A DNA stretch of 16,848 bases, from positions 1-16,848 of the forward strand of contig JBMNUA010000029.1 in the NCBI GenBank assembly GCA_050945995.1, written 5' to 3'. The position numbers and the translations under genes are program-made. Below are positions 6,415 to 13,868 of the stretch, one piece after another. How positions within the stretch are numbered: position 1 is the first letter of the stretch; every line of letters begins with the position of its first letter. The notes beneath the pieces are model-generated. The model saw nothing but the letters and a program-made list of their open reading frames with translations. It was not told the DNA's origin and made no database searches. Source of the DNA: RUG11247 sp050945995 (GTDB taxonomy: Bacteria > Bacillota > Clostridia > Christensenellales > Aristaeellaceae).

Positions 6415-7212
6415 ATGCGACGCAATCCGACCGAAACCGCGCGCGTTGTCGAAATCCATGCGATCCATGCGGTGTCGCCCGTCAAATGCCGCCGCGGGGA
6501 ATCGCTGATCGTCGGCGCGCCCTCGCATTGGACGCTGCTTTCGGTGGAACAGGGCGCGATGGAATCGCTCGCGCAGGGGCAGATGATGCTGCTTGCGCCG
6601 GGCGCGCCGCGCGCATTCGCGATAAAAAGTGCTGTTTGCGCAACGCAGATCACTTTCGACGGCGATTCCACCGTCCTATTTCCACTAGCCGGCAAAGCAT
6701 ATACGATGGAGCGCGCGCAGGGTTATCTCGCTCAGATGCGCGGCGAGGTGCGCTCGTCCAAATCCTTCGGGCGCGCGCAATATCTGCATCTATTACTTGA
6801 GATGGTAATCATCGAGCTTGCGCGGCGCGCGATGCAGCCGCCGACGCTCACCCCGCCCGCAGACGGTGCGGGTGCGCGCCATTTCGAGCGCGCGGCGGCG
6901 TACATCGAAGCGCACATTTCCTCCTCATTGAGTTTGGAGGAGATCAGCGCGCACACCGGCGTGAGCGCCTCGCACCTCGGGCGGCTGTTTCGCGCGCGCA
7001 CGGGCTTGGGCGCCATACAATACTGCCGGTTGCGGCGTGTCGAGCGCGCAAAATCCCTCATGCGCGCCGGCGGCATGAGCATGACGGCGATCGCTGAGGC
7101 GACGGGCTTTGCATCCGTCCACTACTTCTCGCGCACCTTCAAGCAGATTTCGGGCATGCCGCCGCGCGAGTACCTGCGCTTCATAAAATCCGCGGACAAA
7201 AGCGCATACTAA
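6415..7212 (+). CDS. AraC-family transcriptional regulator
   Basis: A 265-residue regulator. Residues about 20-90 form a short, divergent cupin-like sensor region (SHWTLLSVEQGAME, then MMLLAPGAPRAF). Residues about 158-258 form the double helix-turn-helix of AraC proteins: LSLEEISAHTGVSASHLGRLF, then SMTAIAEATGFASVHYFSRTF and SGMPPREYLRF. The frame is open far upstream, but the ATG at 6415 follows GGAGGGGG (6404-6411) and the candidate promoter at 6333-6361. It diverges from the ROK kinase operon, the usual position for a local activator of sugar genes. The sensor domain shows little of the usual histidine pattern, so no ligand can be suggested. Confidence 0.92.
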   Translation: MRRNPTETARVVEIHAIHAVSPVKCRRGESLIVGAPSHWTLLSVEQGAMESLAQGQMMLLAPGAPRAFAIKSAVCATQITFDGDSTVLFPLAGKAYTMERAQGYLAQMRGEVRSSKSFGRAQYLHLLLEMVIIELARRAMQPPTLTPPADGAGARHFERAAAYIEAHISSSLSLEEISAHTGVSASHLGRLFRARTGLGAIQYCRLRRVERAKSLMRAGGMSMTAIAEATGFASVHYFSRTFKQISGMPPREYLRFIKSADKSAY

Positions 7213-7223
7213 AGCGTGTTCCA

Positions 7224-7252
7224 TGGACAAGCATCCCGGATGGTGCTATAAT
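7224..7252 (+). promoter_or_regulatory. Promoter of pepF with extended -10
   Basis: -35 TGGACA (7224-7229, 5 of 6), a 17-base spacer, and a perfect -10 TATAAT (7247-7252) preceded by TGC, which makes an extended -10. It begins 12 bases after the AraC stop codon, so pepF is likely expressed independently and constitutively. Confidence 0.75.
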
Positions 7253-7286
7253 GCCATTAAATTCCGATCATAAAAGGAGCGATCAT

Positions 7287-9068
7287 ATGAAGAAGCGCAA
7301 TGAAATGAACCCCGAATTTCAATGGGATTTCACGCACATATACCCGACGCGCGACGCTTGGGAAGCGGCATACGCGGATGCGGACGCGCGCATCGCCGCC
7401 ATCGAGCAGGTAAAGGGCACGCTCGGCGCGTCTGCGGACAGCCTGCTTGCCGGGCTGAAGGCGATTGAGGGCGCGTCGGAAATCGCGGAGCGGGTGTATA
7501 TCTACGCCATGCTGCACAAGTCCGCCGATTCGGGCGACGCGGAGTATCAGACGCTCGAAGCGCGCGCGATGTCCATGCTCGTGCGGCTCGGCGCGGCGGT
7601 CTCGTTCATGAGCCCGGAGCTGCTCGCGATTCCGGAGGATACGCTAAACGGCTACCTCGCGGACGAGCGGCTTGCGGATTACCGGCATCTCGTGGGCGAT
7701 GTCGCGCGCGGGCGCGCGCACACGCTCGATGCCGAGCGCGAGCGGATGCTCGCCATGCTCTCGGATGTGCAGACGACGCCGAGCGACGCGTATGAGATGC
7801 TCACCGACGTGGAGATGGAGTTCCCCGACATCGTGACCGCGGACGGCAAACGCCTCCCGCTCACGCGCGGCAATTTCAACGTCCATCGCGAGAGCCCGGA
7901 TCGCAGCATCCGCGAGCAGGCGTTTGAAAACGTGTTCGGCACATACAAAAAGTTCATCAACACCGATGCCGCGCTGTACGCGGGCAGCGTGAAGATGGAC
8001 GAATACCTCGCGAAGATGCGCGGCTTTGACAGCGCGTGCGCAAAATCTTTGTTTGCGAACAATGTGCCGCTTTCGGTCTACGACAATTTGATCGAAGCGA
8101 TCCACAACAGCCTGCCGACGATGCGTAAGTATCTCGAGCTTCGCAAAAAGGCGCTCGACAGACCCGAGCACGACATGCTCGACCTCTATGTGCCCATGAT
8201 CCAGGACGTGGAATTTCATATGCCGTATGAGGAGGGCAAGGCGCTTGTCAAGCGCGCGCTCAAGCCGCTGGGCGCGGATTACGCGGCGCTGCTCGACCGC
8301 TCGTATGCCGAGAAGTGGATGGATGTCTACGAAAACGCGGGCAAGCGCAGCGGCGCGTTCTCCTGCGGCGTGTTCGGCGTGCATCCCTATGTGCTGCTCA
8401 ACTACACCGACACACTCGACGATGCGTTCACGCTCGCGCACGAGCTGGGGCACGCGATGCACTCGTACCACTCGGACAAAACACAGCCCTATGTCAACCA
8501 CGATTACAGCCTGATGGTCGCCGAGGTCGCCTCGACCGTGAACGAGGTGCTGCTCGCCATGTACCTCATGCGCACGGAGACGGACAAAAAGCGCCGCGCA
8601 TACGCGCTGAACCACTTCATCGAGGGCTTCCGCACCACGGTGTTCCGCCAGACGCTGTTTGCGGAGTTCGAGCGCAAGGCGCACGACATGTACCGCGACG
8701 GCACGCCGCTGACCGCGCAAGCGCTCAACGCGCTGTACCGCTCGCTCAACGAAAAATACTACGACGGCATCGGCATCAACGACATCACATCGGTCGAATG
8801 GTCGTACATCCCGCATTTCTACCGCGCCTACTATGTGTATCAGTACGCGACGGGGTTCTGCAGCGCGGTGACGATCGCCAACCGCATCCTCGAGACGGGC
8901 GACGCGTCGGGCTACCTCAAGTTCCTCACGCTGGGCGGCAGCGACTACCCGATTGAGGAGCTCAAGGTCGCGGGCGTCGATCTCACGCAGCCAGACGCGG
9001 TCGCAAGCGCCATGCGGGTGTTTGACGATTCGATCGAGGAGCTCGCCAAGCTCATCGACGAGCTGTAA
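7287..9068 (+). CDS. pepF: Oligoendopeptidase F (M3B zinc peptidase)
   Basis: A 593-residue cytoplasmic metallopeptidase that cleaves short peptides, usually in peptide recycling or nutrition. The length is normal for the family. The zinc site is H385-E-L-G-H389, with E413 in MVAEVASTVNE as the third ligand 24 residues later, as in M3 peptidases. The N-terminal PEFQWDFTHIYPTRDAWEA is the typical PepF opening. The C-terminal region has YYVYQYATGFCSAVTIANRI and LGGSDYPIEELKVAGVD, both family landmarks. The ATG at 7287 follows AAAGGAG with 6 bases of spacing; an in-frame ATG at 7251 falls inside the -10 element and is rejected. The gene is monocistronic and convergent with the DNA glycosylase gene. 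Confidence 0.96.
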   Translation: MKKRNEMNPEFQWDFTHIYPTRDAWEAAYADADARIAAIEQVKGTLGASADSLLAGLKAIEGASEIAERVYIYAMLHKSADSGDAEYQTLEARAMSMLVRLGAAVSFMSPELLAIPEDTLNGYLADERLADYRHLVGDVARGRAHTLDAERERMLAMLSDVQTTPSDAYEMLTDVEMEFPDIVTADGKRLPLTRGNFNVHRESPDRSIREQAFENVFGTYKKFINTDAALYAGSVKMDEYLAKMRGFDSACAKSLFANNVPLSVYDNLIEAIHNSLPTMRKYLELRKKALDRPEHDMLDLYVPMIQDVEFHMPYEEGKALVKRALKPLGADYAALLDRSYAEKWMDVYENAGKRSGAFSCGVFGVHPYVLLNYTDTLDDAFTLAHELGHAMHSYHSDKTQPYVNHDYSLMVAEVASTVNEVLLAMYLMRTETDKKRRAYALNHFIEGFRTTVFRQTLFAEFERKAHDMYRDGTPLTAQALNALYRSLNEKYYDGIGINDITSVEWSYIPHFYRAYYVYQYATGFCSAVTIANRILETGDASGYLKFLTLGGSDYPIEELKVAGVDLTQPDAVASAMRVFDDSIEELAKLIDEL

Positions 9069-9075
9069 GTTCCAA

Positions 9076-9108
9076 ACTATGGTCTGTTTTGCCAAAACAG
9101 ACCATAGT
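9076..9108. terminator. Perfect 15-bp hairpin between convergent pepF and glycosylase genes
   Basis: ACTATGGTCTGTTTT (9076-9090) and AAAACAGACCATAGT (9094-9108) are perfect complements around the loop GCC. The hairpin begins 7 bases after the pepF stop and its right arm touches the last base of the glycosylase stop codon. Neither side has a real T-run (CTATTGTT on plus, TTGGAAC on minus), so it is an atypical, probably bidirectional, terminator or an mRNA 3'-end stabiliser. Confidence 0.65.
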
Positions 9109-9624
9109 CTATTGTTCGCGCGGTTTGAGGATGAAGCGCCACAATTGATCCCGATCCTTGGGATCAGCGTAGTTGATACCGACTCTGGTATCTTTTGTGA
9201 TATCGCCGTCGATGCCGTGCTCGATCCGGAGGATCGGCGAGGTGAGGACGTTCGCTCCGTTCAGACTTCCGTCTATTTTGAGAAGGCGCGTAAACAGCCC
9301 CGGTCCCTTCGCCCCCTCCGCCGCGCGCAGCAGCACGCATTGCGGGTCGTCCACCTCGCTGACCACAATGTTGATCAGCCAATGGATGCCGTAGCACAGA
9401 TATACATACACCGTGCCCGCGTCGCGGTACAGCACCTCAGTGCGCTTTGTCCTGCCCTTGTACGCGTGGCACGCGCTGTCGGTTGTGCCGCAATACGCCT
9501 CGGCTTCCGTGATGATCGCGCGCAGCTCCACCCCATCAACCGTGTGCACGATGCGCTTTCCCACGATGTCCCGCGCCACCTCTACCGCGCCGCGGGCGAA
9601 AAACTCCCGCCCCAAACGTTCCAT
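9109..9624 (-). CDS. DNA-3-methyladenine glycosylase, AAG/MPG type
   Basis: A 171-residue base-excision repair enzyme that flips out and removes alkylated or deaminated purines. It matches the human AAG fold. TEAEAY (residues 39-44) holds the general base E42 and the intercalating Y44. ACHAYKGRTKRTEVLY holds H53. TVYVYLCYGIHWLINIVV (71-88) supplies the Asn of the recognition pocket. AKGPGLFTRLLKI and RVGINYADPKDRDQLWRF close the domain. It is slightly short for bacterial members but not visibly truncated. The first codons are GTG (9627) and ATG (9624); I take the ATG because GGGG lies 9 bases upstream, though this site is weak. Only 36 bases separate it from the divergent esterase gene, so its promoter must overlap that gene. 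Confidence 0.93.
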   Translation of the reverse strand: MERLGREFFARGAVEVARDIVGKRIVHTVDGVELRAIITEAEAYCGTTDSACHAYKGRTKRTEVLYRDAGTVYVYLCYGIHWLINIVVSEVDDPQCVLLRAAEGAKGPGLFTRLLKIDGSLNGANVLTSPILRIEHGIDGDITKDTRVGINYADPKDRDQLWRFILKPREQ

Positions 9625-9660
9625 CACCCATCACCCCATCTTCCATCAGGAGGTATTTTC

Positions 9661-10416
9661 ATGGCCAATATCAAATGCAATTTTCTGTCCTACACGCTGC
9701 GCCGCGCCGTAGACCTCACCGTCATTGTGCCCACCATCTGCTTTTCTGAAATGATGGAGAAAAATGCCGCGCACAAACAGGGCGCGCGCTATCCCGTGCT
9801 CTACCTGCTGCACGGCTACGGCAACAACCATGCGACATGGAACGGATACACCTCCGTCGAGCTGTTCGCGGAGGAGCGAAACATCGCGGTGGTGATGCTC
9901 TCCGCTGAGAACAAGGCATATATCAACCACGGAGGCGACGACAACTACTTTGATTTCATATCCCGCGAGCTGCCCGAGTTCATCTTCTCCATGTTCCCGG
10001 TATCGAACAAGCCGGAGGATACCTACATCGCGGGGCTTTCGATGGGCGGCTACGGCGCGCTCGTGCACGGGCTCGCCCAGTCGAACCGCTTCGCGGCAAT
10101 CGGCGCGTTTTCCGGCGCGACCGGCAGGGGCAGGAATACCGCCGCGCAATTCGACGTTTGGAAGCTCGCCGAAGCTTGCGCCGAGGAGGGTCGCAAAAAG
10201 CCCATGTACATCGCCTGCGGCGACAAGGATTTCCTGTACAAGGACAATGTGGCGTTCAAAGATCGGCTGATCGAGCTGGGCTTTGACGTCACATGGATCG
10301 AGGGCGCGGATTACACGCACGAATGGCGCTTCTGGAATCGGGAGGTCGAGGCGTTCCTCGATTGGATTCCGCGGACGGATGAATCCTACAACGGCGGCGC
10401 GAAGCGCAAGATTTAA
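9661..10416 (+). CDS. Esterase-D-like alpha/beta-hydrolase (tributyrin-esterase type)
   Basis: A 251-residue cytoplasmic carboxylesterase of the putative-esterase family that includes esterase D and FrmB. The oxyanion region is LYLLHGYGNNHATW (residues 47-60). The nucleophile is S127 in GLSMGGYGA. The acid is probably D190 in GDKDFLY and the base is H220 in THEWRFW. Members cleave acetyl or other short acyl esters, for example from sugars or S-formylglutathione. The lack of formaldehyde genes nearby argues for a general acyl esterase. The ATG at 9661 has a strong AGGAGGT site 6 bases upstream; the longer open frame to 8953 is antisense to other genes. It may share a transcript with the two downstream genes. 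Confidence 0.92.
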   Translation: MANIKCNFLSYTLRRAVDLTVIVPTICFSEMMEKNAAHKQGARYPVLYLLHGYGNNHATWNGYTSVELFAEERNIAVVMLSAENKAYINHGGDDNYFDFISRELPEFIFSMFPVSNKPEDTYIAGLSMGGYGALVHGLAQSNRFAAIGAFSGATGRGRNTAAQFDVWKLAEACAEEGRKKPMYIACGDKDFLYKDNVAFKDRLIELGFDVTWIEGADYTHEWRFWNREVEAFLDWIPRTDESYNGGAKRKI

Positions 10417-10466
10417 CTCCTATCATAGCACTCTATTGTAAAGTTTTATTCACGGGAGGATCTGAC

Positions 10467-10760
10467 ATGGCGCAGGAGATCGATGCTTTTATGGGAGAAT
10501 TGGCGGCGCTCCTCGAGGAATTGGATGCGAGCGACGGCGGCGCGGACGCGGAGGATTTGAACGCCACATTGGAGGATGTACTGCTGCTGCTCGAGGGTCG
10601 AAGCGCGGACGCGGACGAAGCCGCCGAGGAGCTCGCCGACGCGTTCGCGGAGCTCACGGATTTATGCGCCGCATACAGCCGCATCCCCGGCATGCGCCCC
10701 TACGCGGATCGGCTCAAAATGATCCTTCAAACAGCATCTAGGATGGAGGAAAACGAATGA
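10467..10760 (+). CDS. Small acidic helical protein of unknown function
   Basis: I do not recognise this 97-residue protein. It is very rich in Ala, Leu, Glu and Asp, with few Arg and one Lys, and so strongly acidic. Heptad-like stretches (MGELAALLEELDA, LNATLEDVLLLLEG, EAAEELADAFAELTDL) suggest two or three amphipathic helices. The C-terminal 30 residues (SRIPGMRPYADRLKMILQ) are less acidic. There is no signal peptide, membrane segment or metal motif, and only one Cys. It has a good site, GGGAGG, before the ATG at 10467. Its stop overlaps the next start in ATGA, so it is very probably translated and coupled to the downstream hydrolase. A role as partner or regulator of that hydrolase is only a guess from position. 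Confidence 0.8.
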   Translation: MAQEIDAFMGELAALLEELDASDGGADAEDLNATLEDVLLLLEGRSADADEAAEELADAFAELTDLCAAYSRIPGMRPYADRLKMILQTASRMEENE

Positions 10761-11695
10761 TTTCGCAGCGAATTTCACTCATCGAAGGGCGCGACGATGT
10801 CACGCTCACCGCTTATGTGCTGGACGATTCGCCCGAGATGCTGCGCGGCGGCGCGCGCCCCGCGGTGATCGTCTGCCCGGGCGGCGCGTACATCGGCTGC
10901 TCGGATCGCGAGGGCGAACCCGTCGCGCTGCGCTTCAACGCCATGGGCTACCACGCGTTCGTGCTTCGATACAGCGTGTATACGGAAAACAAGGGCGGCG
11001 ACGCGTGGTCGGCGATCGGCGATGACCCCGCGCCGAAGAAGTGGTTGAGCCACCCCGCGCCGATGCGCGACATCGCCCGCGCCATGCTCAAAATCCGAGA
11101 ACATGCGGAGGATTGGCGCGTCGATATGGATCGCGTCGCGCTCTGCGGCTTCTCCGCCGGCGCGCACAACTGCGCGATGTATTCGGTCTATTGGGACAAG
11201 CCCATCCTTACCGAGCATTTCGGTGTGGACAAGGCGCAGCTCAAGCCCGCGGCGGCGATACTCGCCTATCCGCTCATCGACTATTTATACATGAAGGACG
11301 CCGTTCAGGCAATGGATGAAAAGGATAGGGCGCTGCTCGAATTGTGCAGCCTCGCGTTTTTGGGGGAGAGAACGCCCGATGACGATGCCCTGCGCGCGGC
11401 AAGCCCCTGCTACCATGTGGGCGCGCACACGCCGCCGACGTTCATCTGGTCAACCGCCGCGGACGCGCTCGTGCCCATCGCGCATTCCATCCGCATGGCG
11501 GATGCGCTCGCGCGTGCGGGCGTGCCGTTTGAAATGCATATCTTCGAGGAGGGCGCGCACGGGATGGGTCTAGCGGATCAAACCTCCGCGGCGAACCTGT
11601 CGCAGATCGACGAAAACGCGGCGAAATGGGCGGGGCTCGCCGAAGCGTGGCTGCGCAAGCGGTTCGCGCTCAAACTGCCGCAGGGCGGCGCATAG
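10757..11695 (+). CDS. Alpha/beta-hydrolase, acetylesterase (BD-FAE/Aes-like)
   Basis: A 312-residue cytoplasmic hydrolase resembling carbohydrate acetylesterases. The oxyanion loop is VIVCPGGAYIGCSDREGEP (residues 38-55). The nucleophile is S133 in GFSAGAHNCA. The acid is D236 in STAADALVP and the base is H268 in EGAHGMG. Family members remove acetyl groups from xylo-oligosaccharides or similar small substrates. No signal peptide is seen, which fits imported oligosaccharides. The ATG at 10757 overlaps the previous stop by 4 bases and has GGAGG 9 bases upstream, inside the 97-residue gene. The gene is followed directly by a terminator at 11705-11751. Confidence 0.9.
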   Translation: MISQRISLIEGRDDVTLTAYVLDDSPEMLRGGARPAVIVCPGGAYIGCSDREGEPVALRFNAMGYHAFVLRYSVYTENKGGDAWSAIGDDPAPKKWLSHPAPMRDIARAMLKIREHAEDWRVDMDRVALCGFSAGAHNCAMYSVYWDKPILTEHFGVDKAQLKPAAAILAYPLIDYLYMKDAVQAMDEKDRALLELCSLAFLGERTPDDDALRAASPCYHVGAHTPPTFIWSTAADALVPIAHSIRMADALARAGVPFEMHIFEEGAHGMGLADQTSAANLSQIDENAAKWAGLAEAWLRKRFALKLPQGGA

Positions 11696-11704
11696 GATCA
11701 TGTA

Positions 11705-11751
11705 AACGGTCGGAGACGCGTGAAATACCGCCGTCCCCGACCGTTGTTTTA
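11705..11751. terminator. Terminator between convergent esterase and kinase genes
   Basis: AACGGTCGGAGACG (11705-11718) pairs with CGTCCCCGACCGTT (11732-11745) with one mismatch, around a 13-base loop. GTTTTATG follows on the plus strand. The TTA of the minus-strand kinase stop codon (11749-11751) lies in this tail. On the minus strand the hairpin is followed by TTTACATG, so it may also end the large minus-strand operon. Confidence 0.72.
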
Positions 11752-12276
11752 TGTGAAATCATGCCGCAGGATCGCATCGACCGTCTCCTCGGGCGTTTGA
11801 TCAGAGGAGTCGATCCACAGCCCGATCCGCGGCGTCGTCCGCATAAATTCTTCATACAGGTTTTCGACCGCAAACCCGGTATAGCCGACCTTCCCCCGCG
11901 CCGCCTCGCGCCGTTTCACCGTCCCGACATCCGGGCAGAGCACCACCGTGCGCACCGGGCAGCCCGCGAGCATCCCGATCATCTCGGGCAGCGCCTGCCC
12001 GTAGTAATTGTCCTGAAGCGCGACATCAAATCCCGAGACATAATATTCGCGCGCCGCCATCGCGGCGATCCGGTAGCGAAGCGCAAGCTGGCGAACCGCC
12101 TCAGCGGGCGCATCCTCGCGCATCTCCTCGCGCCCGGAAACGATCATCCGGCGGAATACGTCCCCGCGCAAATGCACGCAGCGCTCGAGCCGCTGCGCCA
12201 GGCATTGCGCGACCGTCGATTTCCCCGCCGCCATCACGCCCGTGATCAAGTAGATGTGCCGCTGGGTGTCGCTCAT
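11749..12276 (-). CDS. P-loop (AAA/zeta-toxin-like) small-molecule kinase, unknown substrate
   Basis: A 175-residue P-loop protein. The Walker A motif GVMAAGKST spans residues 13-21. HLRGDVFRRMIVSGR (35-49) resembles the substrate-binding DVFR region of gluconate-kinase-like and chloramphenicol-phosphotransferase-like enzymes, and DVALQDNYYG (84-93) fits the second strand. TVKRREAARGKVGY (119-132) resembles the arginine-rich lid. The family phosphorylates varied small molecules; no substrate is evident here. The ATG at 12276 overlaps the stop of the preceding flavoprotein gene by 4 bases (ATGA), so translation is coupled, and GGGGGTG lies upstream. It is the last gene of the seven-gene minus-strand run. 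Confidence 0.85.
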   Translation of the reverse strand: MSDTQRHIYLITGVMAAGKSTVAQCLAQRLERCVHLRGDVFRRMIVSGREEMREDAPAEAVRQLALRYRIAAMAAREYYVSGFDVALQDNYYGQALPEMIGMLAGCPVRTVVLCPDVGTVKRREAARGKVGYTGFAVENLYEEFMRTTPRIGLWIDSSDQTPEETVDAILRHDFT

Positions 12277-12830
12277 GCGCCCGCACCCCCGTTCAAGCGA
12301 TCCGCGATCTGGGCGATTTTGAGCATCGCTTCTTCGTCCTGCGCGGCGGGAAGCGCGTCGGTTTGCAGCGAAAACGCGGCGTTCTCCTCGGAAAATTCCG
12401 CGTTCATCTGCCGGAGCATCCACCGCGCTGTGTTAATCGCGGCATCGGGTCTGCCGTCGCCGCCGCCCACCAGCAGCAGCGCGCCCATTTTGCGGCGGAT
12501 CGGAAGCGGCGATTTCACGATGCGCCGCGCCGCGTAATACGCCTGAAATCGGCTGGCGATGCCCATCAAAGGCGCGGTCAAATTGGAAAGGAAGATGGGC
12601 GATGCGATCACCACTGCGTCAAAATCATCGGCGTAGATGGCGTCCATCTCGTCGCGGACGACGCAGCCTTGCTGCTCTCGGCAGCTGCGGCAGTCGAGGC
12701 ACGGCGTGATGTTTGCTTCATATGCCAACAGTTCGACAACCTCGCCTGTGAGCCGCGCCTTCAGCGCGCCGACCAGCGCGTCGGTATCCCCGCCGCGCCG
12801 CGGCGAGCCATTGATGATCAGCGTCTTCAT
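12273..12830 (-). CDS. Iron-sulfur-flavoprotein-like NADPH-dependent FMN reductase family protein
   Basis: A 185-residue flavodoxin-fold protein. The FMN phosphate loop is INGSPRRGGDT (residues 6-16), and ASPIFLSNLTAPL (76-88) is the second flavin-contact loop. Between them four cysteines (C44, C47, C50, C56) are spaced CX2CX2CX5C. This is the compact 4Fe-4S motif of the archaeal and clostridial iron-sulfur flavoprotein (Isf) family, whose known members pass electrons to O2 or H2O2 or take them from ferredoxin. Cluster binding here is inferred from spacing only. The ATG at 12830 has GGGGG upstream. It lies 24 bases after the Rsm22-like gene stop and overlaps the kinase start, within one operon. 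Confidence 0.88.
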   Translation of the reverse strand: MKTLIINGSPRRGGDTDALVGALKARLTGEVVELLAYEANITPCLDCRSCREQQGCVVRDEMDAIYADDFDAVVIASPIFLSNLTAPLMGIASRFQAYYAARRIVKSPLPIRRKMGALLLVGGGDGRPDAAINTARWMLRQMNAEFSEENAAFSLQTDALPAAQDEEAMLKIAQIADRLNGGAGA

Positions 12831-12854
12831 TTCATCCCCCGTATACCGTGTATT

Positions 12855-13817
12855 TCATTCAAACGCGTCGCCCCAATCGGCTTTGCGCGCGCGCTTGTAC
12901 GCCTCCCCATCGCGCTTGCGGTACGCGCGCTCCGCTATGCCGCCATCGCCGCAGAGCGTAAGCGTCACCTTGCCCTTCTCGATGCGCGGATGGCGCAGCA
13001 CGCGCGCGGGCGCAGGCGCACCCTCCGCGCGGGAAAACGCCATGTAGGCGAATTTTTCGTCCTCATACGGCGCGTCGCCGCCTTTTAGCTGTTTGTGCAG
13101 CTTTCCGCGCGCGATGCGCACGGAAAAATGGCACCAATCCGATCCCTCCATGGGGCATTCGCGCGCATGCGGGCAGGGTGCAACAATGTGCGCGCCGTTT
13201 TTTAAAAGATGCGCGCGCGCGGCGATCAACTGCCGATACCCCTCGGGCGTGCCGGGCTCGACGATGAGCAGCATGCCCTCCGCCGCGCGCCATAATTTGT
13301 CAAGCGCATCCATGCGCGCGTCCTCGGACAGCTCGTTGAGCGCATAGGATGCGACCACGACATCCGCCGTCGCGCCGATTTCATCGCGCGCTATGTCCGC
13401 GTCGATCCATGCCGCATCGCGCAGCGCATCCGATCCGTTTTGCATGTACGCGCGACCGAGCGCGCGCATCGCGTCCTCGCGCTCAATCAACATCACCCGC
13501 TCGAGAAAAAGAAGCGATTCTGCCGCCCATGTTGCCGCGCCCGTGCCCGCGCCGATGTCGATCAGCGAGCGCGGGCGAAAATCGCACACATCAAGCGCAG
13601 ATTGAAGCGCGGCGCGTACCGCGCCGTAGGTGGCGGGCATCCGCACGACCGAGTAGACGCTTGCCTCGTCCGCCGTCGTCAACAGCCGCGCGCCGCTGCG
13701 CGCGCCGCGATACCGCAGCGTCAAGGTTTCGGAGATCGCCGCCATTGCGCGCCGATCCGCGCCCGCCGCCTGCGCCTCGACCCCCGCCTTTAATTGCGCC
13801 GGCAGTTCCAAATGCAC
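12855..13817 (-). CDS. Rsm22/METTL17-like SAM-dependent methyltransferase with candidate Fe-S site
   Basis: A 320-residue protein of the Rsm22 family. The SAM motif I is LIDIGAGTGAATWA (residues 85-98). ASYALNELSED (156-166) is the family's post-I segment. IVAPCPHARECPMEGSDWCHF (211-231) is its hallmark. Three cysteines there (C215, C221, C229) and C289 near the C-terminus match, in spacing, the four Fe-S ligands reported for mitochondrial METTL17. EDEKFAYMAFSR (252-263) is also typical. In mitochondria the protein helps assemble the small ribosomal subunit; the bacterial role is unclear. The start is uncertain: GTG at 13817 lies only 3 bases from GGGGG, and a TTG at 13811 is better spaced. 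It is 51 bases after the flavodoxin stop, with no terminator between. Confidence 0.9.
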   Translation of the reverse strand: MHLELPAQLKAGVEAQAAGADRRAMAAISETLTLRYRGARSGARLLTTADEASVYSVVRMPATYGAVRAALQSALDVCDFRPRSLIDIGAGTGAATWAAESLLFLERVMLIEREDAMRALGRAYMQNGSDALRDAAWIDADIARDEIGATADVVVASYALNELSEDARMDALDKLWRAAEGMLLIVEPGTPEGYRQLIAARAHLLKNGAHIVAPCPHARECPMEGSDWCHFSVRIARGKLHKQLKGGDAPYEDEKFAYMAFSRAEGAPAPARVLRHPRIEKGKVTLTLCGDGGIAERAYRKRDGEAYKRARKADWGDAFE

Positions 13818-13868
13818 GCACCCCCTTTAGTGATACAGGCAACATTGTACCCCATGCGCACCGCTGCG

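Noticed and set aside
7644..9095. 483-codon open frame antisense to pepF
   Set aside because: It is rich in Arg, His and Val, as expected of an antisense shadow of a GC-rich gene, and shows no domain. pepF on the other strand is unmistakable.
8953..9660. Upstream extension of the esterase open frame
   Set aside because: It overlaps the pepF end and the antisense of the glycosylase gene. The ATG at 9661 has AGGAGGT and starts the esterase fold.
10412..10439. Promoter before the 97-residue protein gene (TTTAAC-16-TATTGT)
   Set aside because: The -35 matches only 3 of 6 and the -10 only 4 of 6. Read-through from the esterase across a 50-base gap is equally likely.
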